Source of the DNA: Clostridium tertium
Lineage (GTDB): Bacteria; Bacillota; Clostridia; Clostridiales; Clostridiaceae
Length of the DNA: 64,000 nt
Assembly (NCBI RefSeq): GCF_017873245.1
Contig: NZ_JAGGJY010000015.1
Location: 1-64,000 of the forward strand
Direction: 5' to 3'
The notes below the pieces were generated by a model. The model searched no databases, was not told where the DNA came from, and saw only the letters and a list, made by a program, of their open reading frames with translations. Every line of letters starts with the position of its first letter. Within the stretch, counting starts at the first letter, position 1. The translations under genes were made by a program, and so were the position numbers. Below are positions 34,650 through 44,297 of this stretch, piece after piece.

Positions 34650-36020
34650 CTAAGTAGCTAACTCGTTCTCTGCTATTACATTCTTAATCCACTTTCCTGA
34701 TTTCAATCTTCTTCTCTCAAAACAAATTTTAATAAATTCCTCTGTGCATATTAGTAAGTATACAAATGTTATTGGTAACTTAAAGACTATAGCTGCTAAA
34801 AATGCCATTGGAACTGCATAAAACCAAACTGTTCCTAGTTGTACTAATGTAGAATAAAGGGTATCTCCACCACCTCTAAATATACCTACAATCATAACTA
34901 CATTATAAGATCTTATAGGACATATCAAAGCCATTACTCTTAAAACTACTACAGTATCATTAAATGTTCCTGCTTCTACATTAAATGGCTTAACTATTTG
35001 AGGAGCTAAAACCCAAACTAAAACTCCTATTATTAATCCAAGAACCGGTGCAACTTTTCCTATTTTATGTGAGTAATCAACTGCAACATCTTCTTCATTT
35101 GCACCTATCTTATTACCAACCATAATAGCTGCTGCAGAGGCTAGTCCAATGCACAGTACCATAAACATATTATTTAAAGTAGTTGCAATTTGCATTGTGG
35201 CAACAGCGCTTGTTCCTATTTGAGCATAAGCAATTGAATATGCAGTCATCCCTAATGACCATAATAATTCGTTTGCTATAACAGCTGTTGATGTATTAAA
35301 GTATATTTTCACAAAGTTTATATCAAAGGCAAATAGCTCCTTAACCTTTGAGGATATAATATTCTTTTTACCATATATTATTACAATTATATAAATCATT
35401 TCTATAGTACGTGCTATAGTTGTAGCTAAAGCAGCTCCTACTACCCCCATTGGTTTTACACCTAAATTTCCAAAAATAAATACCCAGTTTAAAAATGCAT
35501 TGCTTAATACACCTATTAAACTTGCATACATCGGTGCTTTTGGTTGCTCAGAACTTCTAAGAGCTGAAGAAAAACCTTGCGTAAAATTAGTAAATATAAA
35601 GCTTATTGCAATAATTCTTAAATATTGAACGCCTAATTCTATAACTTGAATATCCCTTGATAAAATTTTCATTATTGGTTCCGCTATAATAAATGCAGCT
35701 CCTCCAAATATTAATGAAGCTATAAACCCAATAGTAATATCTAATCCCAATACCTTTTTAATGCTAACTATATCTTTTCTTCCCCAATATTGAGACATAA
35801 ATACACTAGCTCCTGCATTTATCCCAGAAATACATAGCATAAAAATAAAAAAGTACTGATTTGCTAATCCTACAGCTGCAATAGCTTCTTCTCCTAACCT
35901 ACCAACCATTAAATTATCCACAAGGTTTAATGATGAAGTAATAAAATTTTGAAATGTTATTGGTAAAGCTAGCGTAAGCATGGTCTTTAAAAATGTTTTA
36001 TCCTTTAGTATCTTTTTCAT
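34650..36020 (-). CDS. MATE family multidrug/Na+ antiporter
   Basis: The 456-residue membrane protein has twelve predicted spans in two MatE halves, starting TFLKTMLTLALPITFQNFI with PITFQ in the first span and SALRSSEQPKAPMYASLIG after the first four. It exports cationic compounds in exchange for Na+ or H+; the substrate is unknown. The gene follows a terminator (36063-36102), so it is probably transcribed separately from the HTH gene upstream. Confidence 0.9.
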   Translation of the reverse strand: MKKILKDKTFLKTMLTLALPITFQNFITSSLNLVDNLMVGRLGEEAIAAVGLANQYFFIFMLCISGINAGASVFMSQYWGRKDIVSIKKVLGLDITIGFIASLIFGGAAFIIAEPIMKILSRDIQVIELGVQYLRIIAISFIFTNFTQGFSSALRSSEQPKAPMYASLIGVLSNAFLNWVFIFGNLGVKPMGVVGAALATTIARTIEMIYIIVIIYGKKNIISSKVKELFAFDINFVKIYFNTSTAVIANELLWSLGMTAYSIAYAQIGTSAVATMQIATTLNNMFMVLCIGLASAAAIMVGNKIGANEEDVAVDYSHKIGKVAPVLGLIIGVLVWVLAPQIVKPFNVEAGTFNDTVVVLRVMALICPIRSYNVVMIVGIFRGGGDTLYSTLVQLGTVWFYAVPMAFLAAIVFKLPITFVYLLICTEEFIKICFERRRLKSGKWIKNVIAENELAT

Positions 36021-36062
36021 CTAGTTCCTCCAACTTTTATTTATTTAATTTAATGCATAAAA

Positions 36063-36102
36063 AAAGAGCATATGGGTAGTCTGGCCGCCCATCTGCTCTT
36101 TA
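36063..36102 (-). terminator. Terminator or attenuator between Fic-HTH and MATE genes
   Basis: On the minus strand AAGAGCAGATGGGCGGCC pairs back with ACTACCCATATGCTCTT and runs into seven T. It sits in the 135-nt gap; it could end the upstream gene or attenuate the MATE gene. Confidence 0.7.
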
Positions 36103-36155
36103 ACACTTAATTTTTTCCTTAGTTATTTTCTAATAATTATTTGAATTTGTCAACA

Positions 36156-37262
36156 TTATTCTTCAAAGTTATCCACAATTGTAGATATATCATTCTTGTA
36201 ATATTCATATCTTTTTCCTGACTTAGCAATCTTAAAAAACCCTAATGTGACTAAATAATTTAAATCGCTTCTAGCAGTTTCATATGAAATATCTAATTTA
36301 TTTTTATAGTTGTCAATAGTTACAACATTATCCTTAGATGATAAAATGCTGTTTATAAATTTAATATGTCTTTCTTCTAATTTTACATTATTTCTTTCAA
36401 TTAGTTCCTTTAATATCTTTTTACCAAATTTACAGTTTAATTCATTATTCAAAACTTCAACAGCCTCTCTTAATGCACTTATGTAAAATCTTATAAAATA
36501 AGTTATATCACCATTTGAATATATACTATTTTCGATTGCAGCTTTATATTTTTTTAATTTTGAATTTATAAGTGTTGATAATGAACAGTATTTTATAACT
36601 TCATACCCATTAATCAATAGATATTTATATGATAAAAGCTCTGAAATTATAGAGTTATATCTTCTAAAAGGCTTGTTGACTATTATATACAAATATATTG
36701 TTGCAGCTACTGTTAATGCATTTTTCCCTTCGTCTTCATTTATTAAGGAAATTAAAGTCTTTATATTACCTGCATTTGACTCATTTCTAACAATTCCTTC
36801 TATAGCATTCTTATTATCTTTTATACCTTCTCCATCAACAATACTATACAAATTACATATAAACTCTTCATCTATATTGCAGCCATTACTAATAGCTAAT
36901 TTTAAATTCTTTAGTATTTCATCTGAAATAACTATGTTCTCTAAATTCGCCAATCCTAATAACTCAGCCTCTTCAGCTGAATTATATATCTTCTCCCTTA
37001 TCTTTGAAGATATATAATTAAATACCCCTAAATTATTTGCTTCATTAATAAATTCTGTATTACTAATAATATCCTCTGTATTATTAAACCAATAATTTAC
37101 AAATGGTTTGAAATTAAAATTACTTTCAAAAGATATTTTCATTCTATCATCTTCAATTATTTTCCATATACTTTCCAATTCTTCTTTGTCAAATATTCTT
37201 CTTGAAATTTGTTTCTTACTAAAATATAAATTGTTAAAATCTTGAATAATTTGAGCATCCAT
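36156..37262 (-). CDS. Degenerate Fic-domain protein with C-terminal winged HTH
   Basis: The 368-residue protein has the helical layout of Fic/DOC proteins (about 60-285), with a Fic-like GIVRNES segment. At the active-site place, the family's HPFxxGNGR reads KPFRRYNSI (197-205): Pro, Phe and Asn remain but the catalytic His and the ATP-binding Gly/Arg are gone. AMPylation is therefore unlikely. A winged helix-turn-helix follows (about 300-360, LDISYETARSDLNYLVTLGFF), suggesting a regulator. It is upstream of a MATE exporter gene, which may be its target. Confidence 0.7.
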   Translation of the reverse strand: MDAQIIQDFNNLYFSKKQISRRIFDKEELESIWKIIEDDRMKISFESNFNFKPFVNYWFNNTEDIISNTEFINEANNLGVFNYISSKIREKIYNSAEEAELLGLANLENIVISDEILKNLKLAISNGCNIDEEFICNLYSIVDGEGIKDNKNAIEGIVRNESNAGNIKTLISLINEDEGKNALTVAATIYLYIIVNKPFRRYNSIISELLSYKYLLINGYEVIKYCSLSTLINSKLKKYKAAIENSIYSNGDITYFIRFYISALREAVEVLNNELNCKFGKKILKELIERNNVKLEERHIKFINSILSSKDNVVTIDNYKNKLDISYETARSDLNYLVTLGFFKIAKSGKRYEYYKNDISTIVDNFEE

Positions 37263-37428
37263 AACTTTTTCCTCACTTTTATTACTAAATATATTAATAT
37301 AAAAATACTATTCATTATTTTATTCAAATACTATAATTTTACTAATTATATACTATTAATTTACTTTATAATTATATATTAAAATACTTATAGTTATATT
37401 TCAATGATATTTTTATACAAATAAAAAA

Positions 37429-37449
37429 GGGAGAGGCTTAACCTATCCC
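37429..37449 (-). terminator. Terminator after ogt
   Basis: GGGAGAGG (37429-37436) pairs with CCTATCCC (37442-37449) with one G-U, then six T on the minus strand. Confidence 0.65.
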
Positions 37450-37491
37450 ATAATATGTAAAATTTATATTTTCCTTTTTATTTTCTTTTTA

Positions 37492-37989
37492 TTAAATCTT
37501 TTTTTCAAATTTAATAAGTTTTTCTTGAATATCTGTATGATTGCCAGCATATCCTATTAACTTTCCATTTTTACCAGCAACTCTATGACAAGGTATTACT
37601 ATAGGAATAGGATTTGCTCTATTTGCTTGCCCTATTGCTCTTACAGCCTTTTCGTTACCAATTGCTTTTGCTATATAACTATAACTTTTTATTTCTCCAT
37701 ATGGAATTTTTATTAATTCATTCCATACTAGTTTTCTAAATTCAGTTCCTTCTATATCTAATTTTAAATCAAAGTCTCTTCTTTCTCCTGCAAAATATTC
37801 ATTTAATTGAGTAATTACATCCAAGCATATCTTTTTATCTTCTATTAAATTATTTTTCCCCTTAAATTTGATCCACTCTTCTTCTATTAATTCAATTCCT
37901 CTTAATCCTTTTAAACTTTTTACAATATATATAGAACCTATTATGCTATCTATTTTGTAAAAATATAATTTTTCTCTACAATTCTCCAT
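37492..37989 (-). CDS. ogt: Methylated-DNA--protein-cysteine S-methyltransferase
   Basis: This suicide repair protein takes methyl from O6-methylguanine. The 165-residue protein has the acceptor Cys in PIPIVIPCHRVAGKNG and the DNA-binding helix with IPYGEIKSYSYIAKAIGN. It lacks the AdaA sensor domains. GGAGG precedes the ATG. Monocistronic. Confidence 0.93.
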   Translation of the reverse strand: MENCREKLYFYKIDSIIGSIYIVKSLKGLRGIELIEEEWIKFKGKNNLIEDKKICLDVITQLNEYFAGERRDFDLKLDIEGTEFRKLVWNELIKIPYGEIKSYSYIAKAIGNEKAVRAIGQANRANPIPIVIPCHRVAGKNGKLIGYAGNHTDIQEKLIKFEKKI

Positions 37990-38148
37990 ATTATTCCTCC
38001 ATTCAAACGTTTACTGATTGTTTTTTTAATATTTATTGCAAAATAACTTATTTTACTAATAAATAATACGAGCATATTTCTGAATTATAGTGTATACTAA
38101 GTTAGTTAAGAAAAAATAATATTACATTATAGCAAAAATTTAATAGTA

Positions 38149-38200
38149 CTTAAAATCATAATATGACCTGTTATAGTACATACTATAGTTATGATTTAAG
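38149..38200 (+). promoter_or_regulatory. Long hairpin in the helicase 5' region
   Basis: CTTAAAATCATAA (38149-38161) pairs with TTATGATTTAAG (38189-38200, one bulge), with inner TATAGTA/TACTATA pairing. It lies about 100 nt before the DEAD-box helicase ATG, with no T-tract, so a structured leader is more likely than a terminator. The rest of 37990-38298 has no gene. Confidence 0.4.
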
Positions 38201-38298
38201 ATATGTTATTTAAATTATATAGCTAATATAAAATAAAAAATATATTATATATATTTAATTATATATTATTTTAAATACTAAAAGAAAGAGGATTTTGA

Positions 38299-39879
38299 AT
38301 GAACGAAATAAAATTTAGTAACTTAGGGCTTAAGGATACCCTTTTGAAATCTATTAATGATTTAGGTTTTGAAAAACCATCACAAATACAAGCTGAGGCA
38401 ATACCTGTGGCTATACAAGGATATGACCTTATAGGTCAAGCTCAAACTGGTACTGGTAAAACTGCCGCTTTTGGATGTGGAATTATTAATCATATTTCTA
38501 AAAAAAGTGGACTTAGCGCTATAATTTTAGCTCCAACAAGAGAACTAGCAATACAAGTTAATGATGAGCTAAAAAGATTATCAAAATATGATGATTTAAC
38601 AATACTACCTGTTTACGGTGGAGATCCAATAACAAATCAAATAAGAGCATTAAAAAGAAATGTTAATATAGTAGTTGGTACTCCTGGTAGAGTTTTAGAT
38701 CATATAAAGAGAGGAACTATAAAACTAGATCAAATTAAGTTTTTAGTTTTAGACGAAGCTGATGAAATGTTGAATATGGGCTTCATAGATGACTTAGAAG
38801 ATATAATAAAACAATTACCAAGTGAAAGACAAACTTTATTATTCTCAGCAACTATGCCTGATCAAATAAGAAAATTAGCTAAAAGATATATGAAACCTGA
38901 TGCTAAGCATATATCTATAAAGAAAACTTCTATGACTGTATCTACGATAAGTCAAAACTTCTTTGAGGTATCTCATAAGACAAGATTTGAAGCACTTTGT
39001 AGAGTTTTAGATTTTGATACTCCATCATCTGCAATTATATTCTGTAGAACTAAAAAAGGCGTAGATGAACTAGTTGAAGGTATGCAATCAAGAGGATATG
39101 TAGTTGAAGGTATGCACGGAGATATGTCTCAAGCTCATAGATTAAGAACATTAAAGAAATTTAAAGAAGGTTCTTTAAACTATTTAGTTGCAACTGATGT
39201 AGCTGCAAGAGGTATAGATGTAGAGGGTATAACACACGTTATAAACTATGATTTACCTCAAGACGTTGAAAGCTATGTTCATAGAATAGGTAGAACTGGA
39301 AGAGCAAATAGAGAAGGTATAGCTTATTCATTAGTTTCTCCAAAAGAGTATTCAATGTTAAAACAAATAAAATCAGTAACTAAAAGCGATATATCTAGAA
39401 AAAATATCCCAACAGTTAATGATATATTTAACAGTAAATCAAAATCAATATTAGAAGATGTAACTAATACTATTAATGATTCTGATTACTCAAAGTTTAT
39501 CCCAGTAGCAACAGAATTAACTCAAAAGTATGATTCTGTAGAAATTATTGCTGCATTAATAAAGAATAAATTCAATGATGATTTATTAGAAACTTATACA
39601 TCTGATGTTTTAGAAGCTCCTAAATCAGAAGATATCCGTTTATTCTTATCTATAGGAAGAAGAGATGGCATAAATCCTAAAACTCTAGTTAACTTTATTA
39701 AGGATACAGCTAGAATAAGAGCTTCTTCAATAGGTGATATAGATATATTAGAAAACTTCTCATTTGTTAATATATCTCCAGACGTTAAGGATAAAGTTCT
39801 TGATAAATGTATCGGTGTTAAGCTTAATAAGAGAAAAGTAAACATCGAAGTCGCAAATAAAAATAGAAAAAGAAAATAA
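38299..39879 (+). CDS. DEAD-box RNA helicase with DbpA-type RNA-binding domain
   Basis: The 526-residue ATP-dependent RNA helicase has the Q motif, Walker A AQTGTGKTAAF, PTRELAIQV, DEAD (VLDEADEML), SAT and HRIGRTGRA. A C-terminal DbpA-like RNA-binding domain spans about 445-515 (RLFLSIGRRDGINPKTLVNF), which in DbpA recognises 23S rRNA hairpin 92. A ribosome-assembly role is likely. A structured leader is present. Confidence 0.92.
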   Translation: MNEIKFSNLGLKDTLLKSINDLGFEKPSQIQAEAIPVAIQGYDLIGQAQTGTGKTAAFGCGIINHISKKSGLSAIILAPTRELAIQVNDELKRLSKYDDLTILPVYGGDPITNQIRALKRNVNIVVGTPGRVLDHIKRGTIKLDQIKFLVLDEADEMLNMGFIDDLEDIIKQLPSERQTLLFSATMPDQIRKLAKRYMKPDAKHISIKKTSMTVSTISQNFFEVSHKTRFEALCRVLDFDTPSSAIIFCRTKKGVDELVEGMQSRGYVVEGMHGDMSQAHRLRTLKKFKEGSLNYLVATDVAARGIDVEGITHVINYDLPQDVESYVHRIGRTGRANREGIAYSLVSPKEYSMLKQIKSVTKSDISRKNIPTVNDIFNSKSKSILEDVTNTINDSDYSKFIPVATELTQKYDSVEIIAALIKNKFNDDLLETYTSDVLEAPKSEDIRLFLSIGRRDGINPKTLVNFIKDTARIRASSIGDIDILENFSFVNISPDVKDKVLDKCIGVKLNKRKVNIEVANKNRKRK

Positions 39880-39891
39880 TTAAATAAAAAT

Positions 39892-39932
39892 AAGGCTATT
39901 TTAAGCTTGAGGCAAGCATTAAATAGCCTTTT
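39892..39932. terminator. Bidirectional terminator after the helicase
   Basis: AAGGCTATTT pairs with AAATAGCCTT, with inner AGCTTG/CAAGC pairing and T-tract on the plus side. It also serves the converging 100-residue ORF. Confidence 0.8.
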
Positions 39933-39935
39933 GTA

Positions 39936-40238
39936 TTATTTACATTTCTTTTTTATTCCTTCATAAAGATACCTTAAATACTCAATATTTTTACCTTCTT
40001 TTTCAAGGATACTTATTCTATCCTCTACTCTCTTAATGGTTTCCTTTGCTTCATCAAAATCCTTATGATTTATACATGTGCTTGTATATTCTAATAAATA
40101 ATCTATTTTTAATACTAATTCTGCTAAATCTTCTCTATTATCATTTACTAAATCAACTAATAAAGAATATATTTTAGGAGATGTATCCTTTCTTACACTA
40201 CTTAGTAAATCATTATTTTTACTAGTTTTTCTTCCCAT
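39936..40238 (-). CDS. Small helical protein of unknown function
   Basis: The 100-residue protein is mostly alpha-helical and charged, with a basic start (MGRKTSKNND) and coiled-coil-like helices such as DFDEAKETIKRVEDRISILE. It has no membrane segment or signal peptide. AGAGGTG lies before the ATG. I do not recognise the family. It is single, between the helicase and the divergent rubredoxin. Confidence 0.65.
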   Translation of the reverse strand: MGRKTSKNNDLLSSVRKDTSPKIYSLLVDLVNDNREDLAELVLKIDYLLEYTSTCINHKDFDEAKETIKRVEDRISILEKEGKNIEYLRYLYEGIKKKCK

Positions 40239-40368
40239 ATAATCACCTCTATCTCTAAATCTGTTCTTATTTTATTATTTTTTTATCATTTATAATAATT
40301 TATATCATATTTTTATAATATACCCAATACATTTTAAAATATAAAGGAATTTTAGGAGGTTTATATTA

Positions 40369-40533
40369 ATGCAAAAATATATTTGTGTACCTTGTACCTA
40401 TGTTTATGATCCAGAATACGGTGATCCAGATAACGGAATAGATCCTGATACAGCTTTTGAAGATTTACCTGATGATTGGGTTTGCCCAGTTTGTGGTGCT
40501 TCTAAAGATGAATTTGAGCCTTTAGATGAATAA
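40369..40533 (+). CDS. Rubredoxin
   Basis: The 54-residue FeS4 electron carrier has CVPC (Cys6, Cys9) and CPVCG (Cys39, Cys42) as iron ligands, with [16 protein letters not shown] and [11 protein letters not shown] between, the normal rubredoxin plan. The first motif is CxxCT where most have CxxCG. AGGAGG precedes the ATG. It can feed electrons to the rubrerythrin at 16207 for peroxide removal. Confidence 0.96.
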   Translation: MQKYICVPCTYVYDPEYGDPDNGIDPDTAFEDLPDDWVCPVCGASKDEFEPLDE

Positions 40534-40541
40534 TTTATAAT

Positions 40542-40568
40542 AAAAAACAGTCTTAACGACTGTTTTTT
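40542..40568. terminator. Bidirectional terminator after rubredoxin
   Basis: This is an 11-bp stem AAAAAACAGTC (40542-40552) with GACTGTTTTTT (40558-40568), shared with the converging methyltransferase whose stop overlaps it. Confidence 0.85.
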
Positions 40569-42045
40569 ATGTTCTCTTAATTAAATCAATTTTAAACTTA
40601 TTTATATATACTATTGTATCATTAGATAAGTTAGCAGTATCATTAACTATCTCATCTATTTCATTTAATATTTCATTAATATCTTCTTCATTTTTAACTT
40701 TATCATATACTGAGCACCCTAAATAAGATAACCTCTCCTTTGCTTCATTGTCAAAGTTTAAAAGTGGTATTCTTGATACATATCCTGATGTTATCATATT
40801 GCTTCTATTTAAAACACCTCTAACTAAATAAGTCACTAAAGTAGAGTTTAAATACGCAAGTAACCAAAATGCATCTTTATCATCACATATAATGCAAGTA
40901 TTTACACCAAAGGTGCTTTCTTTTGGTAACTTGCAAGCTGTAAATTGTACCCCCATTGAAGAGCAAATTATTCCTGACTTATATAAAAGTTCTTTATTTC
41001 TTACTATAAAATTAGGAATACTTTTAGATATATTTATAAAATCCTTATTTATATACATGATTTTATTTGTATAATACTTATCTTTTCCTGGATTCTTATA
41101 AAATGGAACTGTATATGGATTATTCATTTCTTTTGATAAATACAATTTATCATTACCTGTCGATATTCCCGTTATACATTTAAATTGTTCCCCTAATCTA
41201 TTAAGTGTAAATAAGCTTTTAACCTTTTCAGGACACTCTATTATAAATTCACTATTATCCATTTTATTATTCAATACTATATCATTTAAATTGTATAAAT
41301 TATTATTAGATGAATCTAAAATATTAATTAGCTCTTCTATGCTTCTACATCTATTGTTTATAATTACATTTTCTTGGTAGCTTAATCCCTTTTGTAATAT
41401 AACTATACTAGTCCTTACTTCAGCACCTTGCTCCAAAAACAAATCAGTTGGACACATAGTTATTTCATGTATAGAGCAGGTGTTCAATATTTTCTTTCTT
41501 AGACCTTGATAACTTTTAGAAGTTAAAAATGAGTCGTGAGTTATTATTCCTATAACAGCACCATCTTTTGCTAAATCTATTACAGCCGAAATAAAAAGTC
41601 CATACATATTATGAACACCTACATCATTGAAATGCTTTTTTAATTCCTTTTTATTATCCCTTATATATTGAACTTCATGACAATTATAAGGTGGATTTAA
41701 AACATAATAATCATAATTTAAGTTTTTTATTTGATTATTTGCACTAACAAATTCATAATAGTATTTTATAAAATCTGTATTTTTAAAATTACAATTATAC
41801 TCTTCTTTATACTTAATGATATCTATACCATAAGTTTCTATATTAAACTTATTAAAAGGATTAAGCATTTCTTCTCTTCCACAGCATGGATCTAAAACAC
41901 TCTTCCCATTATTATTTACTTCCATTACCCTCATTGTAATATAATCACATATAAAACTTGGAGTTGAATAATAACCTATTTGTCTTTTATCTATAGATAA
42001 ATCATTTATTATTTTTTCTCTTAAAACTTTTTCTTTTCTCCCCAT
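40567..42045 (-). CDS. Solitary N6-adenine DNA methyltransferase (Eco57I/TaqI-like)
   Basis: The 492-residue protein has SAM-binding motif I VLDPCCGREEM (about 50-60) and catalytic NPPY (117-120) of gamma-type adenine methyltransferases. A C-terminal region (about 285-480) resembles a TaqI-type target-recognition domain, with FIVRNKELLYKSGI and AYLNSTLVTYLVRG. No nuclease domain or restriction gene is next to it. Start set at the ATG 42045 after GGAGAGGG rather than the TTG five codons earlier. It could be an epigenetic or leftover immunity enzyme; the target sequence cannot be read. Confidence 0.85.
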   Translation of the reverse strand: MGRKEKVLREKIINDLSIDKRQIGYYSTPSFICDYITMRVMEVNNNGKSVLDPCCGREEMLNPFNKFNIETYGIDIIKYKEEYNCNFKNTDFIKYYYEFVSANNQIKNLNYDYYVLNPPYNCHEVQYIRDNKKELKKHFNDVGVHNMYGLFISAVIDLAKDGAVIGIITHDSFLTSKSYQGLRKKILNTCSIHEITMCPTDLFLEQGAEVRTSIVILQKGLSYQENVIINNRCRSIEELINILDSSNNNLYNLNDIVLNNKMDNSEFIIECPEKVKSLFTLNRLGEQFKCITGISTGNDKLYLSKEMNNPYTVPFYKNPGKDKYYTNKIMYINKDFINISKSIPNFIVRNKELLYKSGIICSSMGVQFTACKLPKESTFGVNTCIICDDKDAFWLLAYLNSTLVTYLVRGVLNRSNMITSGYVSRIPLLNFDNEAKERLSYLGCSVYDKVKNEEDINEILNEIDEIVNDTANLSNDTIVYINKFKIDLIKRT

Positions 42046-42181
42046 AAATTCCCTCTCCAAATTTGATTTTATGAAATATTACAAAAGCACATATCTTTCA
42101 TATAATAATCTCTACAATTAAAAAGATTATTATTAAATGGGAAATCTATTTATATAAAATCTTCAAATTAAATAATTCATA

Positions 42182-43600
42182 CTAATTATTTAATAAATTA
42201 TCAAAATTATTAGCACTTAATACTAGAATATCTCCCTTATTAATAATTGTAGATCCTTTCGGAACTATAACTTCATCTCCACGTTTTATCATTACTATTA
42301 ATATATCCTCAGGGATATCAGAATCCATAATGGTCTTATTAACCCATTTGCTATCATCAAATATATTAACTTCTAAAAGCTTTGTACTCTTGTCTTCTTT
42401 ATAGTCATTAAATGTTCTTAATACAGGAGTACTATCATCAACTAAATCTAACTTTTGTGCTACTTTTGGTATTAACGTTCCTTGTATAGCTACAGATAAT
42501 AATGCTATAAAGAACACTATATGGAATATATCATTTTGTATATTAACTCCATAAGTTATAGAAAATATTGCAAAAACTATTGATGCAGCACCTCTAAGAC
42601 CTACCCATGATATGAAGATCTTTTCTTTAACAGAATAATTAAACTTACTTAAAATTATAAATGTCGCTAATGGTCTTGCTATTACTATCATAAATATCGA
42701 TATCGCTATAGATATACCAACTACTTGTGGTAATTTAGATGGGAAAGATAATAAACCTAAAATAAAGAATAAAGCAATTTGCATTATCCAAGATACTCCA
42801 TCAAAGAAATGGAATAAACTCTTCTTGTGAGGTATCTTACTATTGCCTATTATAATCCCTGCCATATATACGCTTAGATATCCATTTCCTCCAAGCCATT
42901 CACTTACTGCATAGGATAATATTGCAATGGCAGTTATAAATATTGTATAGAAACCCTCTACTTCAAAATTAGCACGTCTAATTACATAAACAGCCCCTTT
43001 AGCTAATATGCTTCCTATTAATATTCCAAATACTATTTGCTTTATTATCATTGGAACCATAGAGCCTACCCCTGTATTAGACATGAAGGTTAAAACTATA
43101 AGTGTTAACATATATGCAATAGGGTCATTACTACCACTTTCTATTTCTAACAAAGGTGCCAGTGAGCCCTTTAAGTTAAGTTTTTGAGAACGTAGTATTG
43201 AGAATACTGAAGCTGCATCAGTTGAACCAACAACAGATCCTATAAGAAACCCTTCTAATAAACTCGTACCTAATACAAAATAACAAAATAATCCTGTAAG
43301 TCCTGCTGTAATTATAACCCCTAAGGTTGACATTAATATAGATGGGACAGCTGATTCCTTAGCTGTTTTCCAATTAGTACCGAACCCTCCATAAAACATT
43401 ATAAATACTAACCCTAATGAACATAGCTTACTCGTTAATTCATAATCATCAAAGTATATTCCTACAATTCCATCAGAGCCAAATAGCATTCCTAATACTA
43501 TAAAAATTAAAAGCATTGGAACCCCAAATTTGTATAAAATCTTACTGGATGTTATGCAAATCAATAATATTAATCCGCATATAATCATTAATTCAATCAT
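42182..43600 (-). CDS. K+/H+ or Na+/H+ antiporter, CPA1 (NhaP2/CvrA-like) with TrkA-C domain
   Basis: The 472-residue membrane protein has twelve or more spans, the ND-type transport motif (SGSNDPIAYML) and RGAASIVFAI. A cytosolic TrkA-C domain follows (about 395-470, EVNIFDDSKWVNKTI), which usually binds a regulatory ligand. It likely balances K+ or Na+ against protons. The ion is inferred. Confidence 0.88.
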   Translation of the reverse strand: MIELMIICGLILLICITSSKILYKFGVPMLLIFIVLGMLFGSDGIVGIYFDDYELTSKLCSLGLVFIMFYGGFGTNWKTAKESAVPSILMSTLGVIITAGLTGLFCYFVLGTSLLEGFLIGSVVGSTDAASVFSILRSQKLNLKGSLAPLLEIESGSNDPIAYMLTLIVLTFMSNTGVGSMVPMIIKQIVFGILIGSILAKGAVYVIRRANFEVEGFYTIFITAIAILSYAVSEWLGGNGYLSVYMAGIIIGNSKIPHKKSLFHFFDGVSWIMQIALFFILGLLSFPSKLPQVVGISIAISIFMIVIARPLATFIILSKFNYSVKEKIFISWVGLRGAASIVFAIFSITYGVNIQNDIFHIVFFIALLSVAIQGTLIPKVAQKLDLVDDSTPVLRTFNDYKEDKSTKLLEVNIFDDSKWVNKTIMDSDIPEDILIVMIKRGDEVIVPKGSTIINKGDILVLSANNFDNLLNN

Positions 43601-43689
43601 ATTACCTCCTTAAAAATATTTATTTTACCCATTAATTATACACTAAAACTTATAATCATTCCAATCTACCAATTTTGTTCATTCTCATA

Positions 43690-43731
43690 AAAAAAGTAAT
43701 GAATAACTATATGTTATCCACTACTTTTGAA
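43690..43731 (-). terminator. Terminator after the 186-residue ORF
   Basis: AAAAGTAGTGGATAAC pairs with GTTATTCATTACTTTT in minus-strand RNA (two G-U pairs), then a T-run. It directly follows the stop of the gene at 43737. Confidence 0.75.
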
Positions 43732-43736
43732 ATTAC

Positions 43737-44297
43737 TTATTTTATTTTCTCATATATAATTGGATCTACGAATCCAAAAGTAATTTTCCCATTTTTCCTA
43801 AAAACCTCACTCACATACATCTTTTCATCTTCAATCTTTTCTTTTAAAGTAAATTCAGTTTCAGGTGTAAAATTACTAACACTTTCTCCCTCAAAAACCC
43901 CATCATTTTCTTTATAAACCATTGGAGTAAATTTCTTTGATATCTCTAACTCATTATAATCCATTATTAAATTATCATTATTATTTTTGAATTCTTCTTT
44001 ACCTATTCCTTTTGGTAACTCATAAGAAGTTAACACTACTTCATTTTCTTCATTTAAATTAAATAAAAATAGATGTGGTAATATATTTGTAAATTTTCCT
44101 TGTTCATAATAACTTTCTTCTATAACAAAATATCCATTAAAATTCTTTGGTAAATTCTTTATTTTATTATTACATACACCATTTATATGCTTTGCCTTAG
44201 GGTGTATCACTTCACCAGCTGCAAGCTCTCTATCTATTTGTCCATTATTATTAAAGCTTCCGCATAAATTTTCTATAAACTGTTCTAACTTTTTCAA
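43737..44297 (-). CDS. Conserved-looking protein of unknown function
   Basis: The product is about 186 residues and soluble, with no signal peptide. The middle reads YFVIEESYYEQGKFTNILPH then LFLFNLNEENEVVLTSYELP, and the end EVFRKNGKITFGFVDPIIYE. This faintly recalls the CpcT/CpeT fold (a Y-E-Q segment followed by a beta-strand ending SYELP), but I would not assign it. GGGAG stands 8 nt before a TTG at 44297; an earlier GTG at 44306 has no spacing. Monocistronic with its own terminator. Confidence 0.6.
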   Translation of the reverse strand: MKKLEQFIENLCGSFNNNGQIDRELAAGEVIHPKAKHINGVCNNKIKNLPKNFNGYFVIEESYYEQGKFTNILPHLFLFNLNEENEVVLTSYELPKGIGKEEFKNNNDNLIMDYNELEISKKFTPMVYKENDGVFEGESVSNFTPETEFTLKEKIEDEKMYVSEVFRKNGKITFGFVDPIIYEKIK

